55,654 bases of DNA from Armatimonadota bacterium (GCA_012512265.1 JAAZEM010000085.1:1-55654), one strand, 5' to 3'; positions 26,530 to 34,606 are shown, counted from the first letter of the stretch. Program-made: numbers and translations. The notes: generated by a model not told the origin, from the sequence alone.

Positions 26530-26551
26530 TTAACTAGTTCATTCAACTAAC
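26530..26551. promoter_or_regulatory. AT-rich inverted repeat between divergent lyase and pilin genes
   Basis: TTAACTAGTTCATTCAACTAA: a perfect TAGTT-CATTC-AACTA inverted repeat (26535-26549) in an otherwise GC-rich 313-bp divergent gap. On the minus strand, TTGAAT followed by GATAAT with a short 15-bp spacer overlaps it. It could be an operator shared by the divergent genes. The rest of 26345-26657 shows nothing clear. Confidence 0.35.
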
Positions 26552-26657
26552 TTAGGGAGGAGAGCACCAGCCCGGCGTAGAAAAGGCGATGGAGCCGGGC
26601 TGCCCCGGGGCGTTCGGTGCCGGAGACGCAGGGTGCCCGGCAGAAGGAGTACGTACC

Positions 26658-27302
26658 ATGAGGAAACAAGGCTTCACGCTCATCGAGTTGCTCGTCGTCA
26701 TCGCCATTATTGCCATCCTGGCGGCCATCCTGTTTCCCGTCTTCGCGCGGGCGCGCGAGAACGCGAGAAAATCATCCTGCCAGTCGAATCTAAAGCAGAT
26801 CGGCACCGGGCTGATGATGTACGTGCAGGACTATGACGAGACGTTCCCCACCGAGCGCAACGGGGTCGATGGACCGGTGTGGTATACCAACGGCACGACG
26901 ACCTATACCACCTATGGCAACTACCAGCCACTCGTCTACCCGTACGTCAAGAATAAGGAGGTTTTCTTCTGCCCTTCGTCCAACAGCCACAACAATGATC
27001 GATCGCTGCGCTTTGCCTACGACTACGCGATGAACTCCCGGATCGGCACAGTGACGCCACCCAGGAGCATGTCTCAAATCGATTCGCCTGCCGAGATCTT
27101 CCTGTGTGCCGACTCTAACTACGAATGGATTGACCGCGCGGCGCGGATCGATGCCCGGCACACGGCAGGCGCAAACCTGGCCTTCTGTGACGGGCACGTG
27201 AAATGGATGCGCGGCTCTGCCATCGCGGCCAGTCCGCAACTCTGCTGGCCGGACTTCTCGAAGGATACGTGGCTGGTCAGCGGCCCGCCGCCGGAGAAGT
27301 AG
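26658..27302 (+). CDS. H-X9-DG (DUF1559-type) pilin-like protein 2
   Basis: A 214-residue pseudopilin-like protein starting [10 protein letters not shown], with the same hydrophobic helix and [16 protein letters not shown] segment as the copy at 15729: 44 residues from the cleavage Gly are identical. The C-terminus has [17 protein letters not shown]. The central part diverges (Y/T/N-rich). The ATG at 26658 has AAGGAG upstream; the longer frame from 26589 lacks the prepilin leader form. It is divergent from the heparinase-like gene, whose secretion or display it may accompany. Confidence 0.92.
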   Translation: MRKQGFTLIELLVVIAIIAILAAILFPVFARARENARKSSCQSNLKQIGTGLMMYVQDYDETFPTERNGVDGPVWYTNGTTTYTTYGNYQPLVYPYVKNKEVFFCPSSNSHNNDRSLRFAYDYAMNSRIGTVTPPRSMSQIDSPAEIFLCADSNYEWIDRAARIDARHTAGANLAFCDGHVKWMRGSAIAASPQLCWPDFSKDTWLVSGPPPEK

Positions 27303-27359
27303 CCGCAGATTAGCTGCCGGGATCTCGGCAGAAGGGCGCGGGCCGAGGGAGGGCGTTTA

Positions 27360-28544
27360 ATGCGGATTATCCACAACGTCACGGTGCTGCCGGTTTCTGG
27401 ACCGGCGATTCGCGAGGGCGCGGTTGCCCTCGAGGCAGGGAGAATCGTGGCCGTTGGCCGGGCGCCCGGGGGCGACTTCGACTCCCTCGGGCTGGGCCGG
27501 GCCGCCGCCAGCGCCACGCTCATTGATGGCGAAGGGGGAGTGCTCACTCCGGGGCTGATCGATGCGCACACGCACCTGGGAGTGAGCGAAGAGGCCATTG
27601 GGCCCGCCGGCGACGATGTCAACGAGACGACCAGCCCCGTAACGCCTGACCTGCGCGCGATTGACGGGATCAACCCAGAGGAGACGGCGCTCCCCCGGGC
27701 GTTGCGCGCCGGCGTCACCGCCGTCTGCGTCCTCCCCGGCAGTGCGAACGTCATCGGGGGCAGCGGCGCGGTGATCCGCACGCATGGCACCGTGGTCGAC
27801 CGGATGCTGTTGCGCGAGAACGCCGGGATGAAAGCCGCCTTCGGCGAGAACCCGAAGAGGTTCTACCGGAGTAAGGATAAGGCGCCGGCGACGCGCATGG
27901 CGATTGCGGCGCTCTATCGCGAGTGGCTGACAAAAGCGCGCGACTACGACGCCCGGAAAGCCCGGGCGCGCGAAAAAGGCGAACCGGTCGATACCGATAT
28001 GAAGCTGGAGGCGCTGCTCCCGGTCGTCCGCGGCGAGATCCCGCTGCGCGCGCACGCCCATCGCGCCGATGATATCGCGACAGCGATCCGGATCGCGCGC
28101 GAGTTTGGCCTGCGCTTGGTGATCGAGCACTGCACCGAGGGGCACAAGGTGGTCGATCTCCTCCTGGAGCATGGCATCCCGGCGGTGGTTGGCCCGAGTA
28201 TGGGCGCGCGCGGCAAGGTGGAGCTGCGCGAGAAGGGCTTCGAGACAGCGGGCGTGCTGGCACGCGCCGGCGTTCTGGTGGCGCTGACCACGGATCACGG
28301 CGTGATGCACATCGAGCACCTCCAGGTAGCCGCGGCGCTGGCGGTGAAGGCGGGCATGACCGAGGAGCAGGCGCTCGCGGCGGTCACGCTTTCCCCGGCG
28401 CGCATCCTGGGCCTGGAAGAGCGCCTGGGGAGCATCGACCGCGGCAAGGAGGCCGACCTAGTCCTGTGGTCTGGCGATCCCCTCGACGTGCGCTCCTTCC
28501 CCCGACGTGTTTGGGTGGCCGGCGAAGAGGTCGTCACTGCCTGA
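27360..28544 (+). CDS. Amidohydrolase family protein
   Basis: A 394-residue cyclic amidohydrolase-like protein (imidazolonepropionase/isoaspartyl dipeptidase type). An N-terminal beta domain leads to P-G-L-I-D-A-H-T-H-L-G near residue 63, the first metal-binding H-x-H. A histidine follows in R-A-H-A-H-R near 233, then I-E-H-C near 256 and T-T-D-H-G-V near 309 (the catalytic Asp). The C-terminus has D-L-V-L-W-S-G-D-P. It hydrolyses C-N bonds; the substrate is unknown. No signal peptide, so cytoplasmic. It follows pilin gene 2 by 57 nt. Confidence 0.88.
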   Translation: MRIIHNVTVLPVSGPAIREGAVALEAGRIVAVGRAPGGDFDSLGLGRAAASATLIDGEGGVLTPGLIDAHTHLGVSEEAIGPAGDDVNETTSPVTPDLRAIDGINPEETALPRALRAGVTAVCVLPGSANVIGGSGAVIRTHGTVVDRMLLRENAGMKAAFGENPKRFYRSKDKAPATRMAIAALYREWLTKARDYDARKARAREKGEPVDTDMKLEALLPVVRGEIPLRAHAHRADDIATAIRIAREFGLRLVIEHCTEGHKVVDLLLEHGIPAVVGPSMGARGKVELREKGFETAGVLARAGVLVALTTDHGVMHIEHLQVAAALAVKAGMTEEQALAAVTLSPARILGLEERLGSIDRGKEADLVLWSGDPLDVRSFPRRVWVAGEEVVTA

Positions 28545-28572
28545 CCGGCCGGGGCGGGCGGTGCGTATCCTG

Positions 28573-28728
28573 GCGCGCGGAGCTCGAAGCTCCGCGCTGC
28601 TTTTTGGCAAAGCCCCTTCGGGGCTCCCCCTCCCATCCCCTGCCGTTCTAAGGTGCCGGGAAGTGTTGCCCAGCCGAGCCCGGCAGGGCTTCGCTCACAA
28701 GCAGCGCGGTGATTTATCGCCGCGCGAT
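28573..28728 (+). repeat. Dispersed hairpin repeat, copy 3 (best-preserved)
   Basis: Module A (28573-28635) contains the perfect palindrome GCGGAGCT-CGA-AGCTCCGC and then AGCCCC-TTC-GGGGCT. About 33 bp later comes module B (28669-28728), with GGCAGGGCTTCGCTCACAAGC and the hairpin GCGCGGTGA-TTTA-TCGCCGCGC. It lies between the amidohydrolase and rhamnulokinase genes. The remaining intergenic sequence to 28910 has no other recognisable feature. Confidence 0.8.
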
Positions 28729-28910
28729 GCCCTCGACCGCCGCGCGGTGGCTCCCCTTACATCTGGCCCGGGCGTTGGCGCCCGCGTCCCCACCTCTCGG
28801 CAGGAGAAGCGCCATTCCCGGAAGAAGTGATCGGGTGTTCGCATGCAGAGCGAGGGCGTAGTCTCCAGGCGGGGACGGCGCCACGCGGATACCACGGGGG
28901 GGAACGTGCG

Positions 28911-30392
28911 ATGGCAGAGACAGCGAAGTTTCTGGCGATTGATCTGGGCGCCGAGAGCGGGCGCGGGGTTGTCGGCCTCTTTGATGGTAGCAAACTGCGC
29001 CTGGAGGAGGTTCACCGCTTTCCCAATGGTCCGGTCCGCGTGCTCGATAGCCTCCATTGGGACGCGCTGCGCCTCTTCTCGGAGATGAAGGCAGCACTCG
29101 CCAAGTGCGTGCAGGAGCACGGTTCCGACCTCCAGTCGGTGGGCGTCGACACCTGGGGCGTCGACTTCGGCCTCCTGGGGAAGGGTGACGTGCTCCTGGG
29201 GAACCCCTACCACTACCGCGACAAGCGCACCGACGGCATGTTGGAAGAGGCGTTCCGGCGCGTGCCGCGCGAGGAGATCTTCGAGCGCACCGGCATTCAG
29301 TTCATGAAGCTGAATACCCTCTACCAGCTTCTAGCGATGCGGGTTGAGGGCTCTCCGCTCCTCGACATGGCCGAGCGCCTCCTCTTTATGCCGGACCTTT
29401 TCCACTTCTTCCTCACCGGCAACAAGGTGACCGAGTTCAGCATCGCCACCACTTCGCAGATGTATGATCCTCGTGCGCGCGGGTGGGCCACGGGAATGCT
29501 GCAGGCGATGGAGATTCCGACGGGAATCCTGGGCGAGGTGGTGCCGCCGGGCACAGAGGTCGGTACGCTGCTTCCCTCCATCGGCGCGGAGACGGGTGGC
29601 GCCGGCGTGCCGGTGATTACCCCCGCTGCGCACGACACCGGCTCGGCGGTCGCCGCGGTGCCCGCGCGCGGCGCCGATTGGTGCTACATCTCATCGGGCA
29701 CGTGGTCGCTGATGGGGATCGAGAGCCCGGAGCCGCTGATTGACGAGCGCTCGTTGCGCTACAACTTCACGAACGAGGGGGGCGTTGGAGGCACCATCCG
29801 CTTCCTGAAGAACATCATGGGCCTGTGGCTGGTGCAGGAGTGCCGGCGCGCCTGGCTGCGCGAAGGGAATGACTTCTCGTACGCCGAGCTGACCCGCCTT
29901 GCCTCCCAGGCGCCCGCTTTCGTCTCCATCGTGGACCCGGATGACGAAACCTTCATGGCGCCGGATGACATGCCGGATGCGATCTGTGCTTTCTGCAGGC
30001 GCACCGGCCAGCCCGAGCCGGAAACAACCGGCGCCGTGGTCCGCTGCTGCCTCGAGAGCCTGGCACTCAAGTACCGCTGGGTTGTGGAGAAACTGGAGGA
30101 GATTCGCGGGCGGCGTCTGGAGACGATCCACATTGTCGGTGGTGGTTCGCAGAACCGCCTGCTCAACCAGTTCGCCGCGGATGCGACGGGCCGGCCCGTG
30201 GTTGCCGGACCGGTAGAGGCGACCGCAATCGGCAGCGTCCTGATCCAGGCGATTGCTCGCGGCCACCTTGGCTCGCTTGCCGAAGCCCGGGAGGTGGTGC
30301 GCGCCTCGTTCGAGGTGGAGACCTTCGAGCCGAAACCCTCCCCTGGGTGGGACGAGGCGTATCAGCGCTACCTTCAGGTTGCTGCCGAGTAA
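28911..30392 (+). CDS. rhaB: Rhamnulokinase
   Basis: A 493-residue FGGY-family kinase with rhamnulokinase-type motifs: A-I-D-L-G-A-E-S-G-R-G near residue 9, V-D-T-W-G-V-D-F-G-L-L near 74, Y-R-D-K-R-T-D-G-M near 100, A-A-H-D-T-G-S-A-V near 243, I-S-S-G-T-W-S-L-M-G near 260 and G-G-G-S-Q-N near 410. It phosphorylates L-rhamnulose at O1. The ATG at 28911 fits the family N-terminus; the ribosome site (GGGGGGAA) is loose. No rhaA or rhaD is adjacent. DppA-like peptidase follows after 84 nt. L-fuculokinase is the main alternative. Confidence 0.88.
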   Translation: MAETAKFLAIDLGAESGRGVVGLFDGSKLRLEEVHRFPNGPVRVLDSLHWDALRLFSEMKAALAKCVQEHGSDLQSVGVDTWGVDFGLLGKGDVLLGNPYHYRDKRTDGMLEEAFRRVPREEIFERTGIQFMKLNTLYQLLAMRVEGSPLLDMAERLLFMPDLFHFFLTGNKVTEFSIATTSQMYDPRARGWATGMLQAMEIPTGILGEVVPPGTEVGTLLPSIGAETGGAGVPVITPAAHDTGSAVAAVPARGADWCYISSGTWSLMGIESPEPLIDERSLRYNFTNEGGVGGTIRFLKNIMGLWLVQECRRAWLREGNDFSYAELTRLASQAPAFVSIVDPDDETFMAPDDMPDAICAFCRRTGQPEPETTGAVVRCCLESLALKYRWVVEKLEEIRGRRLETIHIVGGGSQNRLLNQFAADATGRPVVAGPVEATAIGSVLIQAIARGHLGSLAEAREVVRASFEVETFEPKPSPGWDEAYQRYLQVAAE

Positions 30393-30476
30393 GACGGTGT
30401 CGCGCAGACTCGGGAGCGGGCGCGCCTGCCTGGCGGATACTGCCGCGCTCTCGGCGGATCTTTATCGGAGGTTCCA

Positions 30477-31298
30477 ATGCGCATCTACCTGATGACCGAT
30501 ATGGAGGGCGTCGCCGGTATCCTCGATTGGGAGAACTGGTGCCGGCCCGGGGCGGCCTATTATGACCTGGGCAAGGAGCTCCTCACCGGCGAGGTGAACG
30601 CGGCGGTGGACGGGTTCTTCGCTGGCGGCGCCACCGAGGTGGTCGTCGCCGACGGGCACGGCTCCGGCGGGATCAACCCGCTGCTACTCGACCGGCGGGC
30701 CCAGCTGATGCGCGGCTGGCCAGCCGGCTACCCGCTCGGGATCGAGGAGTCCAAATACGACGCGATCGCCTGGGTGGGCCAGCACGCGAAAGCGGGCACT
30801 GAGAAGGCGCACCTGGCGCACACTCAGAGCTTCAGCTACCTGGACCTCTCGATCAATGGCATCTCCATCGGCGAGTTTGGCCAGATGGTGTTCTGCGCCG
30901 CCCAGTACGGCGTGCCGGCGATCTTCGGCGCCGGCGACCTGGCCTTCACCAAAGAGGCCGCTGAGCTCGTTCCCGGGATCGAGACCGTGGCCGTGAAGCG
31001 CGGCCTGCGTTCCGGCGCGGGCGAGGATCTGACGGCCGAGGCTTACGGGCGCTACAACACCGCGGCGATCCACCTGGCGCCCGAGAAGGCGCGCGAGGAG
31101 ATCCGCGCGGGCGCCTTCCGCGCCGTCCAGCGTTTCCGAGAGGCGCCCTTTGGCCTCCGCACCCTGAAGCCGCCCTTCGAGCGCGTCGCGATCTTCCGAG
31201 GCCAGGATGGCGCGCCGAAGACGATCTCCCGCGAGACGCACCCCACCGATCTCTGCGCGCTGATGAACATGCCGTTCAACCCGCAGCCCATGAACTAG
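30477..31298 (+). CDS. M55 family D-aminopeptidase (DppA-like)
   Basis: A 273-residue zinc peptidase of family M55. Metal ligands are visible in M-T-D-M-E-G-V near residues 6-12, D-G-H-G near 60, G-Q-H-A-K near 102 and H-T-Q-S-F near 115. DppA from Bacillus forms a decamer and trims D-Ala-D-Ala-type peptides for nutrient use. Cytoplasmic; no signal peptide. GGAGG lies just before the ATG (tcggaggttcca). It may recycle peptidoglycan peptides. Downstream is the convergent membrane glycosyltransferase. Confidence 0.9.
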   Translation: MRIYLMTDMEGVAGILDWENWCRPGAAYYDLGKELLTGEVNAAVDGFFAGGATEVVVADGHGSGGINPLLLDRRAQLMRGWPAGYPLGIEESKYDAIAWVGQHAKAGTEKAHLAHTQSFSYLDLSINGISIGEFGQMVFCAAQYGVPAIFGAGDLAFTKEAAELVPGIETVAVKRGLRSGAGEDLTAEAYGRYNTAAIHLAPEKAREEIRAGAFRAVQRFREAPFGLRTLKPPFERVAIFRGQDGAPKTISRETHPTDLCALMNMPFNPQPMN

Positions 31299-31375
31299 AC
31301 GCGCGAGGAGATGCCCGGGGGCCGGGCGGCTTTACCGCGCTTTCGATGGAAGCGGACTCGCTTTCCCGCGCCCTA

Positions 31376-32884
31376 TCACCGAGTGCCTGCGGCCCCGTCC
31401 CTCTCTAGGGGCCGCAGGATGACCCATGTGTAGTACCGCTCCGCGATCTGGTAGGAATCACGCATCGCGGCGACCATCTCGTCGGTGAACCGCCCACCTG
31501 CCCACGTGCCCTCCGGATCGCGATGGGATGAGTTCCAGGGATCAAAGCGGAGGACGATGAAGGAGAACTCCCCCTGGCGCAGTGCCGCGAGGAGGGGCTC
31601 CTGGTTCCATCGCCCCGCCTCGGCCATCTGGGTGAACTCGAACGGTTGCAGCCAAAGCGGCTTCCCGGTGGTTGGGACCAGGCCCGGATCCTCAGCGATC
31701 ACGGGTCCGGGAGCCCGCGCCAGCGTGCGTACAACCGCGGCGGTCGCCGCGCCCATCGCCACCCGCTTTTCGATGGGGGGAAAGGCAAGGCTGTTCCACG
31801 CATGCAGGCAAAGGAGCCACGGCGCAACCATGGCGCCAATCCCTCCGCCGATGCGGTGATCGAGCGCCGAATCTAGGCGTGCGGCGAAGCCGGTCGCCAT
31901 GATGCTGGTGGCCGCCGTCAGGTCGAGCAGGTAGTTTATGGTCGAACCGACCTTTCCGACGAGAAGGGAGACCAGAGCGGCACTCACCAGGTAGTAGAGC
32001 CCCGGGTTCCGCGGCGCGCGCGATCGGCCCGCCTTCGGCCACACGGCTCCGAGTACTGCCATCAGGAGGAGCACCGAGTGGTCTCTCACAACAGGTCCGG
32101 CTACCCAACGCAGTTGATCGAAGCGCCAAGCGTTGGCATTGCAGAGAATGATGTGCTCCCAGATTCCCCCATCCGTGGCGAGATGCTGCCAGGCGAGTAC
32201 CGATCCGACGAGCAGCGCGCAGCTGGCGAGAACGAGGGCCAAATCTCTCCAGCGACGGGCAAACGTCAGCATCAGCCCGGCAGCCAGGAGACCCGCGACT
32301 ACCGATTGCTTGCACAGGATCGCCGCGCCGAAGAGCAGGCCGGCTAGCACGGGGGAGAGCCCTGTGACCACCGCCGTGTAGCCGCTCAGACCGAGGGCGA
32401 TGGCGAGGGAGTCGACGCGCATCAGCGCCCCCCAGACGATCACCGGCGTGCTCCCCAAGTAGAGAAGCGCGGCCACCAGGCCCCAGATCCGGGAAGCTTG
32501 GGGGACATCCTCCTCGATGTGGCGACGCGCCAGCAGGTAAACACAGGCGGCGGTGATCAGGATGGATGCCGCGGAGACCAGCCGCCCGAAAGCGAAGCCG
32601 GGGCCTGCCCAGCGGGCGCCCAGGCCGCAGATCCAGGCGTAGAGGGGCGGGAAGTTCCACGAGATGTAGGGTGGGCGATCCATCGGAAGGTAGAGCGATT
32701 CGCCGTTCGCGAGGGCAATGGCGCGGTCAAGTGCAATCCCCTCGCCATAGTCGAGGGGGTAGGGAAAGGTGATATCCAGGAAGAGGTGCAGGATGACCAA
32801 TCCTGCCTGGAAAAGCAGGGCAGCCAACAGCGCGCACCAGACGATCGCGGCGAGTCGGTATCGGTGGGATGGTTTCTCAGCCAA
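31376..32884 (-). CDS. Multi-spanning membrane glycosyltransferase-like protein (GT39/ArnT-like)
   Basis: A ~502-residue integral membrane protein with about ten hydrophobic segments, a first periplasmic loop containing P-L-D-Y-G-E-G (similar to the D-x-E loop of lipid-linked GT-C transferases), and a soluble C-terminal ~140 residues. GT-C enzymes move sugars from polyprenyl phosphate to lipid, protein or glycan on the outer face of the membrane. Start choice: the ATG at 32902 has no upstream site, whereas an AGGAGG lies just inside it and 5 nt before an in-frame TTG at 32884, so I prefer the TTG. Acceptor unknown. Confidence 0.7.
   Translation of the reverse strand: MAEKPSHRYRLAAIVWCALLAALLFQAGLVILHLFLDITFPYPLDYGEGIALDRAIALANGESLYLPMDRPPYISWNFPPLYAWICGLGARWAGPGFAFGRLVSAASILITAACVYLLARRHIEEDVPQASRIWGLVAALLYLGSTPVIVWGALMRVDSLAIALGLSGYTAVVTGLSPVLAGLLFGAAILCKQSVVAGLLAAGLMLTFARRWRDLALVLASCALLVGSVLAWQHLATDGGIWEHIILCNANAWRFDQLRWVAGPVVRDHSVLLLMAVLGAVWPKAGRSRAPRNPGLYYLVSAALVSLLVGKVGSTINYLLDLTAATSIMATGFAARLDSALDHRIGGGIGAMVAPWLLCLHAWNSLAFPPIEKRVAMGAATAAVVRTLARAPGPVIAEDPGLVPTTGKPLWLQPFEFTQMAEAGRWNQEPLLAALRQGEFSFIVLRFDPWNSSHRDPEGTWAGGRFTDEMVAAMRDSYQIAERYYTWVILRPLERDGAAGTR
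31386..31418. terminator. Hairpin inside the 3' end of the glycosyltransferase gene
   Basis: CCTGCGGCCCC (31386-31396) and GGGGCCGCAGG (31408-31418) form a perfect 11-bp stem with an 11-nt loop. It overlaps the last codons of the minus-strand gene in the convergent gap with the DppA-like gene. No T-run, so its role is uncertain. Confidence 0.4.
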
Positions 32885-32987
32885 ACAGTCCTCCTGGTGC
32901 ATCTCGGTGGAACTCTATCGCGGCCGGCAAGGAGTGCCTGCCCTCTCTTCTCTAGCGGAGGCCGTCCCTACCGCGTCTCCTGCTGCT

Positions 32988-33016
32988 ATCGTAGCAGATC
33001 TCTCTCCCGATATCAA
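32988..33016 (-). promoter_or_regulatory. Promoter of the membrane glycosyltransferase gene
   Basis: On the minus strand, TTGATA (33016-33011), a 17-bp spacer and an extended -10 TGC-TACGAT (32996-32988). Just upstream, CCACGA (33019-33024) and TCGTGG (33032-33037) form an inverted repeat, suited to an activator or repressor. Leader ~95 nt. Confidence 0.55.
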
Positions 33017-33140
33017 CACCACGACGTCGGATCGTGGTTACGTCACCGATGAGGATCCTCCATACGTAATAAGCGGCATTTGCCTGGTTGCGTGATCACT
33101 TCCCGCTCCCGAGGATAGCCCTGCGAGCCCGCGCTCTCCC

Positions 33141-33176
33141 TGTGTCCGTTCCCTTCATCCGCGGTATCGCCGCCGG
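33141..33176 (-). repeat. Short dispersed repeat, module C copy
   Basis: On the minus strand GATACCGCGGATGAAGGGA followed by ACGGACAC, a close match to 15205-15245. It lies 35 bp from repeat copy 4. Confidence 0.5.
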
Positions 33177-33210
33177 CTGGGATTCCGACATAAGGAGAAG
33201 GCCGCGCGCA

Positions 33211-33364
33211 CGCGCGGAGCTCGAAGCTCCGCGCTGCTTCTTTGCAAAGCCCCTTCGTGGCTCCCCCTCCCAGCCATCGCCGTTTTGAGACATCTGGGAG
33301 TATCCCCAACCCAGCCCGGCGGGGCTTCGCTCGCAAGCAGCGCGGTGATTTATCGCCGCACGCC
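33211..33364 (+). repeat. Dispersed hairpin repeat, copy 4
   Basis: Module A (33211-33272) has the perfect GCGGAGCT-CGA-AGCTCCGC palindrome, and its second hairpin has drifted to AGCC-CCTTCGT-GGCT while keeping four pairs. Module B (33310-33364) carries GCGCGGTGA-TTTA-TCGCCGCAC. It sits between the divergent glycosyltransferase and YajQ promoters. Confidence 0.8.
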
Positions 33365-33431
33365 GGGTTGCGCCCTGCCTCCGAGGCTTCGGATTCCCTA
33401 TGCCGGAATCTCAGCGCCGCCGGGCATTAGT

Positions 33432-33460
33432 TTGACAGTAGGGTGTCCGTCGCCTATAAT
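33432..33460 (+). promoter_or_regulatory. Perfect consensus sigma70 promoter of yajQ
   Basis: TTGACA (33432-33437), exactly 17 bp, TATAAT (33455-33460): both hexamers perfect. The predicted start near 33467 gives a leader of ~58 nt to the ATG at 33525. It predicts strong constitutive expression of the yajQ and folate-ligase pair. Confidence 0.85.
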
Positions 33461-33524
33461 GTTCCGCGGTAAGCCCGTCGTGCAGCCGCACTTGCATCAT
33501 GGGCACGTTGGTAAGGAGGATCCG

Positions 33525-34016
33525 ATGCCTGATTTCTCGTTCGACATCGTCTCTGAGGTGAATCTCCAGGAAGTGCGCAACGCCATCGACCAGGCCAGCC
33601 GGGAGATCGCCACGCGCTACGATTTCAAGGGGAGTGTCAGCGAGATCCGCCAGGAGAAGAACCTGATCCACATTCACTCGGATGACGAATACAAGTTGAA
33701 GGCAGTGATCGATGTGCTCCAGTCCAAGCTGGTGCGTCGCGGTATTGATCTCAAGGCGCTCGAATATGGCAAGGTGGAGCCGGCCAGCGGGGCCACGGTG
33801 CGCCAGACCGTGACGGTGCGCCAGGGCGTTCCCACCGAAACCGCGCGCGAGATCGTCAAGCTGATCAAGGCGAGCAAGCGCAAGGTGCAGGCGCAGATTC
33901 AGGAAGACAAGGTGCGCGTCAGTGGCAAGGTGAAGGATGACCTGCAGGCGATCATCCAGCTCGTGCGGGAGAAGGACTTCAATCTCCCCCTCCAGTTCAC
34001 CAATTACCGGGGATAG
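33525..34016 (+). CDS. yajQ: YajQ family nucleotide-binding protein
   Basis: A 163-residue YajQ (two ferredoxin-like domains). N-terminal [10 protein letters not shown] and [11 protein letters not shown] near residue 25 are diagnostic, as is the C-terminal D-D-L-Q-A-I-I-Q-L and [10 protein letters not shown]. The family binds nucleotides; some members bind cyclic-di-GMP and affect transcription. The ATG at 33525 has AAGGAGG 5 nt upstream; the open frame further upstream runs into the repeat. Two nt before the cyclo-ligase gene, so co-translated. Confidence 0.95.
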   Translation: MPDFSFDIVSEVNLQEVRNAIDQASREIATRYDFKGSVSEIRQEKNLIHIHSDDEYKLKAVIDVLQSKLVRRGIDLKALEYGKVEPASGATVRQTVTVRQGVPTETAREIVKLIKASKRKVQAQIQEDKVRVSGKVKDDLQAIIQLVREKDFNLPLQFTNYRG

Positions 34017-34018
34017 GG

Positions 34019-34606
34019 ATGCCTGATTCAAGCCTGCGCGCTGCCAAAGCCGAGCTGCGCGCCCGAATGACCGCCCTCCGCGATGCCCTCCCGGCTGCAT
34101 GGCGCGCGGAGGCGGACCACGCGATCACCCAGCGGCTTCTCTCGGGGCCCGAATGGACCGGCGTGCGCGTGGTTTTCGCCTACGTCTCCTTCCGCAGTGA
34201 GGTTGGCACCCGGGCGATCCTCACAGCGGCGCTGGAAAGCGGGCGCGCGCTCCTGGTTCCTCGCGTGGATCGGGAGCGGCGGGAAATGCAGGCATGCCGG
34301 ATCCACTCGCTGGACGAGCTGGTCCCTGGCAGCTGGGGGATCCTGGAGCCGGCCGAGGCGACGCCGATGGAGCCCGCGCAGATCGACCTCATCGTGATGC
34401 CCGGCCTCGCGTTCGACCGCCAGGGGCGGCGCCTGGGCTACGGCGCCGGCTACTATGACCGCTTCCTTCACGGGGTGCGCCCCGACTGCATCCGTCTTGG
34501 TCTTGCCTACGAGGCGCAGCTTCTGCCTGCGGTGCCTGCTGGCACTTCTGACGAGCGCGTCAGCCGTGTCATCACCGAGGCCGGCCTCTACCACTGCCAA
34601 GGGTAA
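34019..34606 (+). CDS. 5-formyltetrahydrofolate cyclo-ligase
   Basis: A 195-residue YgfA/MTHFS family enzyme that converts 5-formyl-THF to 5,10-methenyl-THF with ATP. Motifs: K-A-E-L-R-A-R-M near the start, F-A-Y-V-S-F-R-S-E-V near 56, P-R-V near 80, and P-G-L-A-F-D-R-Q-G-R-R-L-G-Y-G-A-G-Y-Y-D-R-F near 125-147. It starts 2 nt after yajQ. In Proteobacteria this gene often adjoins the 6S RNA gene; here a gene-free region with its own promoter follows. Confidence 0.95.
   Translation: MPDSSLRAAKAELRARMTALRDALPAAWRAEADHAITQRLLSGPEWTGVRVVFAYVSFRSEVGTRAILTAALESGRALLVPRVDRERREMQACRIHSLDELVPGSWGILEPAEATPMEPAQIDLIVMPGLAFDRQGRRLGYGAGYYDRFLHGVRPDCIRLGLAYEAQLLPAVPAGTSDERVSRVITEAGLYHCQG

Noticed and set aside
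28560..28830. Short frames with similar peptides (S-S-A-L-L-F-G-K-A-P-S) near several repeat copies, as a possible small protein family
   Set aside because: The reading frame shifts between copies and stops interrupt it; similarity follows DNA hairpins, not codons.
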